Assembly (NCBI RefSeq): GCF_008369065.1
Contig: NZ_VDFC01000015.1
Span: 159,650-210,723, forward strand
Length of the DNA: 51,074 nucleotides
Source of the DNA: Streptomyces apricus
GTDB taxonomy: Bacteria; Actinomycetota; Actinomycetes; Streptomycetales; Streptomycetaceae
Reading direction: 5' to 3'
Part shown: piece by piece, positions 8,285 through 17,015 of the stretch
How positions within the stretch are numbered: the first letter of the stretch is position 1
Layout: every line of letters begins with the position of its first letter
Position numbers and translations under genes: made by a program
Notes under the pieces: model-generated
Databases searched by the model: none
Seen by the model: the letters and a program-made list of their open reading frames with translations, nothing else
What the model was told of the DNA's origin: nothing

Positions 8285-9010
8285 TCAGCCGTGCAGTCCG
8301 CACTCGGTCTTCGCGCTGCCCGCCCAGCGGCCGGCGCGGGCGTCCTCGCCCTCCAGCACGCGGCGGGTGCAGGGGGCGCAGCCGACGGACGGGTAGCCGT
8401 CCATGAGCAGCGGGTTGGTGAGGACGCCGTGTTCGCTCACGTACGCGTCCACGTCGTCCTGCGTCCAGCGGGCGATCGGCGAGACCTTGACCTTGCGGCG
8501 CTTCGCGTCCCAGCCGACGACCGGGGTGTTCGCGCGGGTGGGGGACTCGTCGCGGCGCAGGCCCGTGGCCCAGGCGCGGTACGCGGTCAGGCCCTGCTCC
8601 AGCGGGGCGACCTTCCGCAGCGCGCAGCACAGGTCGGGGTTGCGGTCGTGCAGTTTCGGCCCGTACTCGGCGTCCTGCTCGGCCACGGTCTGCCGCGGGG
8701 TGAGCGTGATGACGTTGACGTCCATCACGGCCTCGACGGCGTCCCGGGTGCCGATGGTCTCGGGGAAGTGGTAGCCGGTGTCGAGGAACACGACGTCCAC
8801 GCCGGGCAGGGCGCGGGACGCGAGGTGGGCGACCACCGCGTCCTCCATCGAGGAGGTCACGCAGAACCGCCGGCCGAACGTGTCCGCGGCCCACTGCAGG
8901 ATCTCCTGGGCGGACGCGTCCTCCAGGTCGCGGCCCGCCTGCTCGGCGAGCTCCTTGAGCTGTGCGTCGGTGTCGGTGTCCGTGTCGGTACCGGTCCGAA
9001 CGGTCGTCAT
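8285..9010 (-). CDS. cysH: Phosphoadenylyl/adenylyl-sulfate reductase, Fe-S APS-reductase type
   Basis: 241 aa. It reduces activated sulfate to sulfite with thioredoxin electrons. The 4Fe-4S ligands typical of APS reductases are present as the pair DLCCAL (near residue 132) and GCAPCTR (near 215), and the catalytic C-terminal ECGLH motif is intact. The ATG at 9010 has GGAGGGGA upstream and overlaps the previous stop (ATGA). The N-terminus carries a short Thr-Asp run (TDTDTDTD) from a hexanucleotide repeat, probably a variable tail. Confidence 0.95.
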   Translation of the reverse strand: MTTVRTGTDTDTDTDAQLKELAEQAGRDLEDASAQEILQWAADTFGRRFCVTSSMEDAVVAHLASRALPGVDVVFLDTGYHFPETIGTRDAVEAVMDVNVITLTPRQTVAEQDAEYGPKLHDRNPDLCCALRKVAPLEQGLTAYRAWATGLRRDESPTRANTPVVGWDAKRRKVKVSPIARWTQDDVDAYVSEHGVLTNPLLMDGYPSVGCAPCTRRVLEGEDARAGRWAGSAKTECGLHG

Positions 9011-9186
9011 ATCTCGTCCCCTCCACCGTCGTTGCGCCGAACCCCGCGGGCCAGCAGCCCGAGGAACTTCAGCTGGAAGGCTCGATTGCACGCCGCGCAT
9101 TCCCACGCGCCGTGCCCCTGCTCGCCCGGACGCAGATCCTCGTCACCGCAGTAGGGACAGTAGAAGGGCGCCGCCCGCTCACTCAT
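9007..9186 (-). CDS. Small zinc-ribbon-like protein of the cys operon (59 aa)
   Basis: 59 aa. Two CxxC pairs, YCPYCGDE at residues 9-16 and ECAACNRA at 29-36, make a compact zinc ribbon (or rubredoxin-like metal site), followed by a short amphipathic tail (FQLKFLGLLARG). AGGAGG lies about 7 bases before the ATG, and both ends overlap neighbours by ATGA, so it is translated with cysH. An equivalent small ORF sits between sulfite reductase and cysH in S. coelicolor, as I recall it. Function is not known to me; an electron-transfer or cluster-handling helper for CysH or the sulfite reductase is a guess. Confidence 0.85.
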   Translation of the reverse strand: MSERAAPFYCPYCGDEDLRPGEQGHGAWECAACNRAFQLKFLGLLARGVRRNDGGGDEI

Positions 9187-9341
9187 GCCAGCGACCTCCT
9201 CTTTTTACGGGCTCGGTTCGCCTCCGGGGCGCTGAAGCCTCCGTCGACGGTCGCCCGTGCTCGACCACTCGTTCCTCGCGGCCTCCGCGCGCGCACCCTT
9301 TCGACGGAGGCGCGCCCCTTCGGCTCACTCGCCCGGCTCAT
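9183..9341 (-). CDS. Very basic 52-aa ORF linking sulfite reductase and the zinc ribbon
   Basis: The frame opens at an ATG overlapping the sulfite reductase stop (ATGA) and closes on a TGA overlapping the next ATG. It encodes an Arg-rich peptide (VRARRPRG, ARKKRRSLA). Its 3' end holds AGGAGG, the ribosome site for the zinc-ribbon gene. No known domain is visible. It may be a real basic peptide, or a translated spacer that keeps ribosomes moving between the genes. Confidence 0.45.
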   Translation of the reverse strand: MSRASEPKGRASVERVRARRPRGTSGRARATVDGGFSAPEANRARKKRRSLA

Positions 9342-11035
9342 GTCAGCGACTCCTCGGAGGCGCGGGTCGCCCAGGCCGCGAAGCGCTCGCCGTCCTCGCG
9401 CTCCTCCTCGAAGCGCTTCAGGACCCGCTCGATGTAGTCGGGCAGTTCCTCCGACGTGACCTTCAGGCCGCGGACCTTGCGGCCGAAGCCGGCCGCGAGT
9501 CCGAGCGCGCCGCCCAGGTGCACCTGGTAGCCCTCGACCTGCTCGCCCTTCGCGTCGAGCACCAGCTGACCCTTGAGACCGATGTCCGCGACCTGGATAC
9601 GGGCGCAGGCGTTCGGGCAGCCGTTGAGGTTGATGGTGATCGGCTCGTCGAACTCGGGGATGCGGCGCTCCAGTTCGTCGATGAGCGCGGCGCCGCGCGC
9701 CTTGGTCTCGACGATGGCGAGCTTGCAGTACTCGATGCCGGTGCAGGCCATCGTGCCGCGCCGGAACGGGGAGGGCCGGGCGGTCAGGTCCAGCGCCTCC
9801 AGCGCCGCCACCAGCGACTCGACCTGCGGCTCCGCGACGTCGAGCACGATCATCTTCTGCTCGACGGTGGTGCGGACCCGGCCCGAGCCGTGCGCCTCGG
9901 CGAGTTCGGCGATCTTCGTGAGCGTGGTGCCGTCGACGCGGCCCACGCGCGGCGCGAACCCCACGTAGAAGCGGCCGTCCTTCTGCCGGTGCACCCCGAC
10001 GTGGTCGCGCCACCGCTGCACGGGCTGGGCCGGCGCGGGCCCGTCGACGAGCTCGCGCTTGAGGTACTCGTCCTGGAGGATCTGCCGGAACTTCTCCGGC
10101 CCCCAGTCGGCGACCAGGAACTTCAGGCGGGCCCGGGTGCGCAGCCGCCGGTAGCCGTAGTCGCGGAAGATGCCGATGACGCCCGCCCAGACGTCGGGCA
10201 CCTCGTCGAGCGGGACCCAGGCGCCCAGCCGTACGCCGATCTTCGGGTTGGTGGACAGCCCGCCGCCGACCCACAGGTCGAAACCGGGGCCGTGCTCGGG
10301 GTGCTCGACCCCGACGAAGGCGACGTCGTTGATCTCGTGGGCCACGTCCAGGAGCGGCGAGCCGGAGATCGCCGTCTTGAACTTGCGGGGCAGGTTGGAG
10401 AACTCCTTGCTGCCGATGTACCTGCGGTGGATCTCGTCGATGGCCGTGGTGCCGTCGATGATCTCGTCCTCGGCGATGCCCGCGACGGGCGAGCCGATGA
10501 TGACGCGGGGCGTGTCGCCGCAGGCCTCGGTCGTGGACAGCCCGACGGCCTCCAGCCGGTTCCAGATCTCCGGCACGTCCTCGATGCGGATCCAGTGCAG
10601 CTGGATGTTCTGCCGGTCCGTGACGTCGGCGGTGCCGCGCGCGAACTCCTGCGAGACCTCGCCGATGACGCGCAGCTGCTCGGTGGTGAGGCGCCCGCCG
10701 TCGATCCGCACCCGCAGCATGAAGTACTTGTCGTCCAGCTCCTCCGGCTCCAGGACCGCGGTCTTGCCGCCGTCGATCCCGGGCTTGCGCTGGGTGTAGA
10801 GGCCCCACCAGCGCATCCGGCCGCGCAGGTCGTTGGGATCGATCGAGTCGAAGCCCCGCTTGGAGTAGATCGTCTCAATGCGTGTCCGCACGTTGAGACC
10901 GTCGTCGTCCTTCTTGAACTGCTCGTTGCCGTTGAGGGGGGTGAAGTGACCCACGGCCCACTGACCCTCGCCGCGGTGACGGCTCACCTTGCGGCGGGGC
11001 GCGGCGGCAGCGGGTTGCTGTGGGGTGTCGGTCAT
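9338..11035 (-). CDS. cysI: Ferredoxin-type sulfite reductase (sirohaem, 4Fe-4S)
   Basis: 565 aa. It reduces sulfite to sulfide with six electrons. The cluster/sirohaem ligands are CTGIEYC (near residue 435) and NGCPNAC (near 477), the C-x5-C and C-x3-C pattern. WWGLYTQRKPG and ACGDTPRVI carry the Tyr and Cys that are cross-linked in the Mycobacterium NirA/SirA branch, so this is probably the ferredoxin-dependent enzyme rather than the NADPH hemoprotein or a nitrite reductase. The ATG at 11035 starts a Gln/Ala-rich tail. It is the first large gene of the operon, 166 bases after a Cys leader peptide. Confidence 0.95.
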   Translation of the reverse strand: MTDTPQQPAAAAPRRKVSRHRGEGQWAVGHFTPLNGNEQFKKDDDGLNVRTRIETIYSKRGFDSIDPNDLRGRMRWWGLYTQRKPGIDGGKTAVLEPEELDDKYFMLRVRIDGGRLTTEQLRVIGEVSQEFARGTADVTDRQNIQLHWIRIEDVPEIWNRLEAVGLSTTEACGDTPRVIIGSPVAGIAEDEIIDGTTAIDEIHRRYIGSKEFSNLPRKFKTAISGSPLLDVAHEINDVAFVGVEHPEHGPGFDLWVGGGLSTNPKIGVRLGAWVPLDEVPDVWAGVIGIFRDYGYRRLRTRARLKFLVADWGPEKFRQILQDEYLKRELVDGPAPAQPVQRWRDHVGVHRQKDGRFYVGFAPRVGRVDGTTLTKIAELAEAHGSGRVRTTVEQKMIVLDVAEPQVESLVAALEALDLTARPSPFRRGTMACTGIEYCKLAIVETKARGAALIDELERRIPEFDEPITINLNGCPNACARIQVADIGLKGQLVLDAKGEQVEGYQVHLGGALGLAAGFGRKVRGLKVTSEELPDYIERVLKRFEEEREDGERFAAWATRASEESLT

Positions 11036-11201
11036 GGTTCTACGTCCTTCGGGACCGGCGGATAACGGCTTCGACCTGCGCATACGAAAACATACGAGCA
11101 CGTACGGGCGCAGGCGCGCCCACGTGCGCGTCGTCGCGCAGGGCGTGGCGGGGAATGTCGGCGGTGCTGGGCGCGGGGTCACGTGCCCCTGACGCGGTGG
11201 A

Positions 11202-11261
11202 TCAGCGGGCCGGACAGATGGCGCTGGACATGCGGCCGAGGTCGACGTGGCGCCGACTCAC
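11202..11261 (-). CDS. Cysteine-type putative leader peptide of the sulfur operon (19 aa)
   Basis: A GTG-started 19-codon frame containing RHVDLGRMSSAIC, followed three codons later by TGA. Short peptides with HVDL-x-R-x2-SA-x-C are common before sulfur-metabolism genes in actinomycetes, and in related bacteria upstream peptides with Cys codons sense cysteine by attenuation. The match to that pattern and the position 166 bases before sulfite reductase are what I see; the regulatory role is inferred. Confidence 0.8.
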   Translation of the reverse strand: MSRRHVDLGRMSSAICPAR

Positions 11262-11307
11262 CAAGGCAATTCCAGTTCCGGACATGACGGAAGCGTGTCA
11301 CGGCGAT

Positions 11308-11322
11308 CTGGACACAGTCCAG
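11308..11322. promoter_or_regulatory. Palindrome upstream of the cys operon leader
   Basis: CTGGAC-N3-GTCCAG, a perfect inverted repeat with 6-base arms, 46 bases upstream of the leader peptide start. Its place in the promoter region of the sulfur operon makes it an operator candidate. No regulator gene adjoins it. Confidence 0.35.
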
Positions 11323-11386
11323 CTTCATCCATGATGTGGACACGCTTGTCCCGTTCCGTGAGACAGGGGTGCTGTCCGTCACAGCG

Positions 11387-11424
11387 CGCGGCCCGGACCG
11401 CGTCCGCTCCGTGTCCGGGCCGCG
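11387..11424 (-). terminator. Strong hairpin after the acetyltransferase gene
   Basis: Perfect 12-base arms (CGCGGCCCGGAC and GTCCGGGCCGCG) surround a 14-base loop, just beyond the stop of the minus-strand GNAT gene. There is no T-tract, as is usual in Streptomyces. It would separate that gene from the cys operon promoter. Bases 11262-11386 otherwise hold only the palindrome at 11308 and presumably the promoter. Confidence 0.7.
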
Positions 11425-11434
11425 TCCCGGCAGG

Positions 11435-12004
11435 TCAGCCCGCCTGTGCCCCCGGCCAGGGCCCCGGCGTGGCCACCTCGGGCTCCTCCTTCACCTCGGT
11501 GTCGAAGAGCCGGAAGCCGCGGCGCAGGTAGTTGTCCATCGCGTGCTCCCCGTCCTTGCTGCACGTATGCAACCAGACGCGCCGTGTCGGGGCCCGTCCG
11601 GGCCAGCGCAGGGCCAGGTCCCAGGCCCGCGCGGCCCCGTACGAGAGGAGGTGCCCGCCGATGCGCCGGCCGCGGAAGGCGGGGATCAGCCCGAAGTAGA
11701 CGATCTCCACGACCCCGTCGTCCTCCGCCGCCAGCTGCACGTACCCGGCAGGGGTCCCGCGGTCGTACGCCACCCAGGTCTCGGTGCCGGGGCGCTCCAG
11801 CTCCTCGCGCCACTGCGCGTACGTCCAGCCGAGCCGGTCCGTCCAGCGGATGTCGCCCCCGACGGAGGCGTAGAGGAAGCGGCTGAACTCGGGGGAGGGC
11901 ACCTCGGCGCGGACGATCCGGACGTCGCCGTCGGGGGCGGCGGCGGGCAGCAGGTCGGCCGGGGAGGTCTGCTCCAGGGACCAGGTGGTCACGGTGATGC
12001 TCAT
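11435..12004 (-). CDS. GNAT family N-acetyltransferase
   Basis: 189 aa. The acetyl-CoA binding motif A appears as VVEIVYFGLIPAFRGRRIGG (near residue 98), with the Q/RxxGxG/A loop as RGRRIGG; motif B follows with TCSKDGEHAMDNYLRRGFR. It transfers acetyl groups to a small molecule or protein that cannot be named from sequence. It has its own terminator and lies upstream of, but separate from, the sulfur operon. Confidence 0.88.
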   Translation of the reverse strand: MSITVTTWSLEQTSPADLLPAAAPDGDVRIVRAEVPSPEFSRFLYASVGGDIRWTDRLGWTYAQWREELERPGTETWVAYDRGTPAGYVQLAAEDDGVVEIVYFGLIPAFRGRRIGGHLLSYGAARAWDLALRWPGRAPTRRVWLHTCSKDGEHAMDNYLRRGFRLFDTEVKEEPEVATPGPWPGAQAG

Positions 12005-12024
12005 GCGCCTCAGCGAACCACGCG

Positions 12025-12053
12025 GGCGGCCCCCGCTCCACGCCGGGGCCGCC
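12025..12053 (-). terminator. GC hairpin after the secreted protein gene
   Basis: Arms GGCGGCCCC and GGGGCCGCC are separated by 11 bases, downstream of the minus-strand gene ending at 12106 and just before the GNAT start. A Rho-independent-like hairpin without a T-tract. Confidence 0.55.
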
Positions 12054-12105
12054 TCCGCGCGGAGGTCACCTAGTCATCGCCACCTGCACCGCACCGCCGG
12101 GACGG

Positions 12106-13512
12106 TCACTGCACCGCGTCGTCGACCGCCGACAGCGGGACCGCGTACAGCACCCGCTCCGGGATCGCGGGCGGCTTCCACTCGTTGTCCTCGTTCGCCG
12201 CCCACTCGGTGAGCGTCCACAGCTCGCCGGTCTCCTGCCAGTACGACAGCGACTCGGTGTGCTGCCCCCAGCAGGCGTACGAGGTGCCGCCGGACCCGCA
12301 CTGCGCGGCCTTCGCGGCGCTCTCGTCCTGCCGCCACAGGGTGCCGTGCCGGTCGCGGCTGCCCGGCGCGTAGCCGGTGTACCAGTGGGCCTTCTCCGCC
12401 CCGTCCGGCCGGTGCGACAGGACGCCCTGCAGCCCGACGGCCTCCGTCTCGTACGCCTCGTCCGCGTCGGCGAGGCCCCCCGGCCCGGTGTCGAGCAGGC
12501 CGGTGCGGTCGCTCGCGGTGCTGTAGTGGTAGCGCCAGACGCGGGCCGGTTCGGTGCCGCCCGAGCTGAACCACTCGTTCGCGACGAGGCTGTCCGGGGT
12601 CGAGGTGCGGTCCAGGGAGACCGAGGCGAAACAGGGGCGCCCGTCGTTCGTCCGCGCGTCGCAGGCCCCGCCGGTGAGGCTGTACGAGCCCATGGCCGGC
12701 AGGACGTACTGGTAGCCGCGCGCCGACCAGCCGCCGTCGACCCTGCCGACGGCGTCGCTGTTCACGTCGGCCCGCAGGATGCGGTTCATGTCGAAGACGA
12801 ACAGGGCGTTGTGGTGGTCGGCGCCGTTCTTCGCGGTGACGATCAGCTTGTCCTGGTACCAGACCATGCCGCCGATGTGCGAGCGCACGGCGCCGAAGTC
12901 CTTGCCGCCGGACAGCGGGGCGACCAGCAGGACCCAGCGGTACTTGAGGTTCTTCGGGTCGTTCGCGTCGATGAAGGCGACCCGGGCCAGCCCCTTGTCG
13001 GCCGCGGGCTCGTCCGCCTTGTGGTCGTTGTGGGTCCAGCCGGCCAGGATGACCCGGTCGGGGCCCCACCTGCCGTCGTTGTCGGCGTCGCCCGAGGTGG
13101 TCACGGACTGCGGCAGCCACTTCTGCGTGGTGGCGTCCCCGCTGTCCCAGCAGTAGGCGCGGGAGGCGGCCGGCTCCACCGGCAGGGCGGCCGACTCGGT
13201 GGCGGCGCACTGCGCCTTGCCGCGCATCGGGTGGTTGGCGCTCTTGAGGACGTCGTGCACACCGACGGCGCCGCCCATGCCGCTCTGCAGGGTGTCCAGC
13301 GTCGACCCGGCGACCAGGTTCTCGCGCAGCTGGAGCTTGTTCGTCTCGGCGGCCGAGGTGAGGGGCTTCAGGGGGCCGGGGTTGTCGCTGCCGGCGGCCT
13401 GCGAGGTGGTGATGATGGTCGCGGCGGCGGTGAGGCCGAGGGCGGCTGCGGACAGGGCGCCCCGCAGGACACGCCCCTTCTTCCGGCGGCGGTGTCTGCC
13501 TCGGTACGTCAT
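12106..13512 (-). CDS. Secreted protein of unknown function
   Basis: 468 aa. A very basic N-terminus (RGRHRRRKKGRVLRG) then a hydrophobic stretch and a probable cleavage after SQA near residue 39 mark a Sec signal peptide. The mature part has several Cys residues that could form disulfides and repeated segments of the type ADNDGRWGPDRVILAGW and DLGxxRTSTP, suggesting a beta-propeller or similar beta-rich fold. I do not recognise the family. It stands alone between two terminator-like hairpins. Confidence 0.75.
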   Translation of the reverse strand: MTYRGRHRRRKKGRVLRGALSAAALGLTAAATIITTSQAAGSDNPGPLKPLTSAAETNKLQLRENLVAGSTLDTLQSGMGGAVGVHDVLKSANHPMRGKAQCAATESAALPVEPAASRAYCWDSGDATTQKWLPQSVTTSGDADNDGRWGPDRVILAGWTHNDHKADEPAADKGLARVAFIDANDPKNLKYRWVLLVAPLSGGKDFGAVRSHIGGMVWYQDKLIVTAKNGADHHNALFVFDMNRILRADVNSDAVGRVDGGWSARGYQYVLPAMGSYSLTGGACDARTNDGRPCFASVSLDRTSTPDSLVANEWFSSGGTEPARVWRYHYSTASDRTGLLDTGPGGLADADEAYETEAVGLQGVLSHRPDGAEKAHWYTGYAPGSRDRHGTLWRQDESAAKAAQCGSGGTSYACWGQHTESLSYWQETGELWTLTEWAANEDNEWKPPAIPERVLYAVPLSAVDDAVQ

Positions 13513-13684
13513 GCGTCCTCCCGTCGGCGGCCAACTGCCTCCTTCGATCCGACGGTTGGGCCGGAGGAGACGGATGTGGGGGGCCGTGAGAGGGATGGTA
13601 CGGCAGAGGGCGGCGAGCCAGGCCGAATACCCCGTAATAGGTGGGGATGACCTTCGCGCGTCGGCCCCGGCCGGGGGCGCGGGC

Positions 13685-15031
13685 CTACGCCGTCCGGTGC
13701 TCGGCGCGGGCCCTGAGCACCCCCGGAGCCGTCGAGTCCGGCAGCGGGACGAGCGGCGGCCCGGGCAGCACCACCTGCACCTCGGCGTCCTCGCGGAACC
13801 GGTAGGGCCGGTGGTCCAGGACGGCCCCCAGGTACTTGCGTACGCGCGACATCTCGGCCCGTACGGTCACCGTGCGGGCCGGGTCGCCGAACAGGTCCCC
13901 GGCCAGGGCCGCGGCGCTGCGGCCGGAGCGGTGCACGGCCAGCAGGTACAGCAGTTCGGCGTGCCGGGGGCTCAGTTCGTGGGTCCAGGCGCCGGCCGCG
14001 TCCGCCACGCCCACCGACCAGTGGTGCGGCTGCGAGAGGTCCAGCTCGACCCGGGCGGGGCCGCGCGGCGCGCGGTGCCCCTGCGCGGGGCGCACCAGCC
14101 AGCCGCCGGGCAGCGGTTCCACCGAGCACGGGCCGAGGGGCGCCGTCCGGACCGGGCCGGCGCCGATCACCGCGGGCAGCGCGAGCCGGTCCAGGTGGGG
14201 CATGCCGGTGACCGCGGCGGTCCAGCCGTCCCGGTCGACGACGAGCGCGCGGCCGGTGATCCGGGCGAGGACGGGCGCGGCCACCGAACGCAGCCGCTCC
14301 AGCGAGGCCAGATGCCGCTCGCGCAGCCGCGCCTCGGCGAGCTTGGCCACCGAGTCGACCCACGCCAGCATCGCGGGGTGCGTGGTCTCCCAGGGGCCGC
14401 TGATGTCCACCACGCCGATCAGCCGGCCGTCCCGCGGATCGGTGATCGGCGCGCCCGTGCAGGTCCAGGTGGCGTGGGTGCGCACGAAGTGCTCGGCGGC
14501 GAAGACCTGGACGGGCCGGCGCGCGACGGCGGGGGTGCCGATGCCGTTCGTGCCGACGACCTCCTCGCTCCAGTCCGCGCCGATCCCGAAACCGAACCCG
14601 TCGGCCTTGCGCAGCACGGGCCGGCTGCCCTCGCGCCACAGCACCCGGCCCTCGGGGTCCGCCACGACCATGATGTGGTGGACGACGTCCGCGACCGACA
14701 GCAGCCCCTCGCGCAGCACCGGCAGGACGTGCCGCAGCGGCGACTCGCGCCGCCGCCGCTCGACCTCCTCGCGGTCCAGCAGCCCGGCCCGGAAGTCGTG
14801 GTCGGGGTCGACGCCGCTGCGCAGCATCCGCCCCCAGGACTCGCCGATGACCGGCCGCGGGCCGAGCGGTCCGGGGTGCCCGGACAGCGTGGCGTCGCGC
14901 ACCTCGCCCAGCACGCGCGCCGCCCGCGCCGCGTCCACGGCGGTCAGCCGTGCCACGTCCGACGGGGAGAGCGCCACGGTGTCCTCCCGGGGGAGCCTGG
15001 ACGGACAACTGCCGTCCTGGTCACGATGCAT
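13685..15031 (-). CDS. GAF-domain transcriptional regulator (AcoR N-terminal type)
   Basis: 448 aa. Residues about 40-260 resemble the sensor half of AcoR-like activators: IGESWGRMLRSGVDPD, then GIGADWSEEVVGTNGIGT and a GAF segment with TGAPITDPRDGRLIGVVDISG. There is no AAA+ or Fis domain. Instead the last 100 residues (ELSPRHAELLYLLAVHRSG, VTVRAEMSRVRKYLG) look like a winged-helix DNA-binding region of the SARP/OmpR kind. The ATG at 15031 is my choice; upstream in-frame starts exist to 15214. The ligand and targets are unknown. It is divergent from nothing and precedes no obvious operon. Confidence 0.82.
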   Translation of the reverse strand: MHRDQDGSCPSRLPREDTVALSPSDVARLTAVDAARAARVLGEVRDATLSGHPGPLGPRPVIGESWGRMLRSGVDPDHDFRAGLLDREEVERRRRESPLRHVLPVLREGLLSVADVVHHIMVVADPEGRVLWREGSRPVLRKADGFGFGIGADWSEEVVGTNGIGTPAVARRPVQVFAAEHFVRTHATWTCTGAPITDPRDGRLIGVVDISGPWETTHPAMLAWVDSVAKLAEARLRERHLASLERLRSVAAPVLARITGRALVVDRDGWTAAVTGMPHLDRLALPAVIGAGPVRTAPLGPCSVEPLPGGWLVRPAQGHRAPRGPARVELDLSQPHHWSVGVADAAGAWTHELSPRHAELLYLLAVHRSGRSAAALAGDLFGDPARTVTVRAEMSRVRKYLGAVLDHRPYRFREDAEVQVVLPGPPLVPLPDSTAPGVLRARAEHRTA

Positions 15032-15280
15032 GGTCGGATGCGTGCTCACGGTGCCTGTTCGCAGTGCCTGTTCACGGTGCCGGGTGTCCGTCGCGCAGAG
15101 CGACAGTCCGGACACGCTGTGCGGATCCTGTGCAGGATAAGGGCATGGCGGGGAGGCGATGCAACCCTCCGCAACCCTGGTGCGCCCCCCGGTGCGGTAC
15201 CGACACTGAGCCACGCACGGAGGCGGTGCCGTGTCGGCGCGGCACCGTCCCCGTGTCAGCCCCGTCGCGGCCGTCCCCGG

Positions 15281-16927
15281 TCAGGAGACCGGGCGGGCCC
15301 GCTCCACCACCGCGGCCAGGTCCAGGGTGTGCGGCAGCGTCCCGAACGACGCCCCCCGGTCCCCGCCCAGGCGGGACGCGCAGAACGCGTCGGCGACCTC
15401 CGGCGGCGCGAAGCGCACCAGCAGCGAACCCTGCAGCACCACGGCGATCCGTTCGACCAGCCGCCGGGCCCGCCCCTCCATGCCGTCCAGGTCGGCGAGT
15501 TCGGTCAGCAGGTCCTTGATCGCCCCGTCCAGCCGGTGGTCGGCGCCGCGCGCCAGACCGACCTCCTGGAGGTACGCGTTCAGCGCGGCCGGCTCGCGCT
15601 GCAGGGCCCGCAGCACGTCGAGGGCCTGGACGTTGCCTGCGCCCTCCCAGACGGAGTTGAGCGGCGACTCGCGCAGCAGCCGCGGCATGCCGGACTCCTC
15701 CACGTACCCGTTGCCGCCCAGGCACTCCAGGGCCTCCGCCACGACCGGGGTGCACCGCTTGGTCACCCAGTACTTGGCCGCCGGCACCGCCAGCCGCAGG
15801 AAGGCCCGCTCCTGCTCGCCGCCGTCGTCGTAGGCGGCGGCCAGGCGCAGCGCCAGCGTCGTCGCCGCCTCGGACTCAAGCGCCAGGTCCGCCAGCACGT
15901 TGCGCATCAGCGGCTTGTCGATCAGCCGGCCGCCGAACGCCTCGCGGTACTCGCAGTGGTGCACGGCCTGCGCGACGGCCTGCCGCATCAGCCCCGCCGA
16001 GCCGAGCACGCAGTCCAGGCGGGTCGCCGCGACCATCCCGATGATGGTGCGCACCCCGCGCCCCTCCTCGCCGACCCGGCGCGCCCAGGTCCCGTCGAAC
16101 TCGACCTCGGCGGAGGCGTTCGACCGGTTGCCCAGCTTGTCCTTGAGGCGCTGGATGCGGAACACGTTGCGGGTGCCGTCCGCCAGCACGCGCGGCACCA
16201 GGAAGCAGGTCAGGCCGCCCTCGCCGGCGGCGCCCGCCTGCGCCAGCACCAGGAAGCCGTCCGACATGGGCGCCGAGCAGAACCACTTGTGGCCCGTCAG
16301 TTCGTACGTGCCGTCCTCGGCGAGCGGCCGCGCGAGCGTCGTGTTGGCCCGGACGTCGCTGCCGCCCTGCTTCTCCGTCATGCCCATCCCGAACAGCGCG
16401 CCCGCCTTCCGGGCGGCGGGGCGCAGGTCCTGGTCGTAGACCGTGGAGGTGAGCCGGGGCTCCCACTCGGCCGCCAGCGCCGGGTCGGCGCGCAGCGCGG
16501 GCACCGCCGCGTGCGTCATCGACAGCGGGCAGCCGTTGCCCGCCTCGACCTGGCTCCAGACCAGGAAGCCGGCCGCGCGCCGCACATGGCCGCCGGGGCG
16601 CGCCCAGGCGGCCGTCAGCCCGGCCGAGACGCCCTTGCCGAGCAGCCGGTGCCAGGACGGGTGGAACTCGACCTCGTCGACGCGCTCGCCGTAGCGGTCG
16701 TGGGTGAGCAGCTTGGGCGGGTTCTCGTTGGCCAGCGCGCCCCACTTCTGCACCTGGGCGGAGCCGGAGGTGCGCCCGAGGGCCGACAGTTCGGCGCGCG
16801 CGTCGTCGAGCAGCGCGGGATCGAGGTGCCGCTCGACGGCCTCCGCGAGGGCCCGGTCGGCGGCGAAGAGGTCGTACGCGACCAGCGGCGGAGCCTGGTT
16901 GGTCACGGTGTGGGTACTGGCTGCCAT
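15281..16927 (-). CDS. Acyl-CoA dehydrogenase, AidB-like
   Basis: 548 aa, the length of the AidB branch (longer than the usual 380 to 400). GMGMTEKQGGSDVRANTT near residue 180 is the AidB-type FAD/substrate loop, and RLKDKLGNRSNASAEVEFDG and LECLGGNGYVEESGMPRLLRE follow, the latter carrying the flavin-site region. In E. coli AidB belongs to the alkylation response; in actinomycetes such proteins are of uncertain substrate. It follows the Dap genes on the same strand with an 88-base gap, so it could share their transcript, but nothing in it requires this. Confidence 0.88.
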   Translation of the reverse strand: MAASTHTVTNQAPPLVAYDLFAADRALAEAVERHLDPALLDDARAELSALGRTSGSAQVQKWGALANENPPKLLTHDRYGERVDEVEFHPSWHRLLGKGVSAGLTAAWARPGGHVRRAAGFLVWSQVEAGNGCPLSMTHAAVPALRADPALAAEWEPRLTSTVYDQDLRPAARKAGALFGMGMTEKQGGSDVRANTTLARPLAEDGTYELTGHKWFCSAPMSDGFLVLAQAGAAGEGGLTCFLVPRVLADGTRNVFRIQRLKDKLGNRSNASAEVEFDGTWARRVGEEGRGVRTIIGMVAATRLDCVLGSAGLMRQAVAQAVHHCEYREAFGGRLIDKPLMRNVLADLALESEAATTLALRLAAAYDDGGEQERAFLRLAVPAAKYWVTKRCTPVVAEALECLGGNGYVEESGMPRLLRESPLNSVWEGAGNVQALDVLRALQREPAALNAYLQEVGLARGADHRLDGAIKDLLTELADLDGMEGRARRLVERIAVVLQGSLLVRFAPPEVADAFCASRLGGDRGASFGTLPHTLDLAAVVERARPVS

Positions 16928-17015
16928 GACGCGAACCTACCCGTGGTGCGGCGATCGTCACCAACCTCCCGCCGCACCCCCGTGCCGCCGCGCCGGTACC
17001 GGCCCGGCCCGCCCG

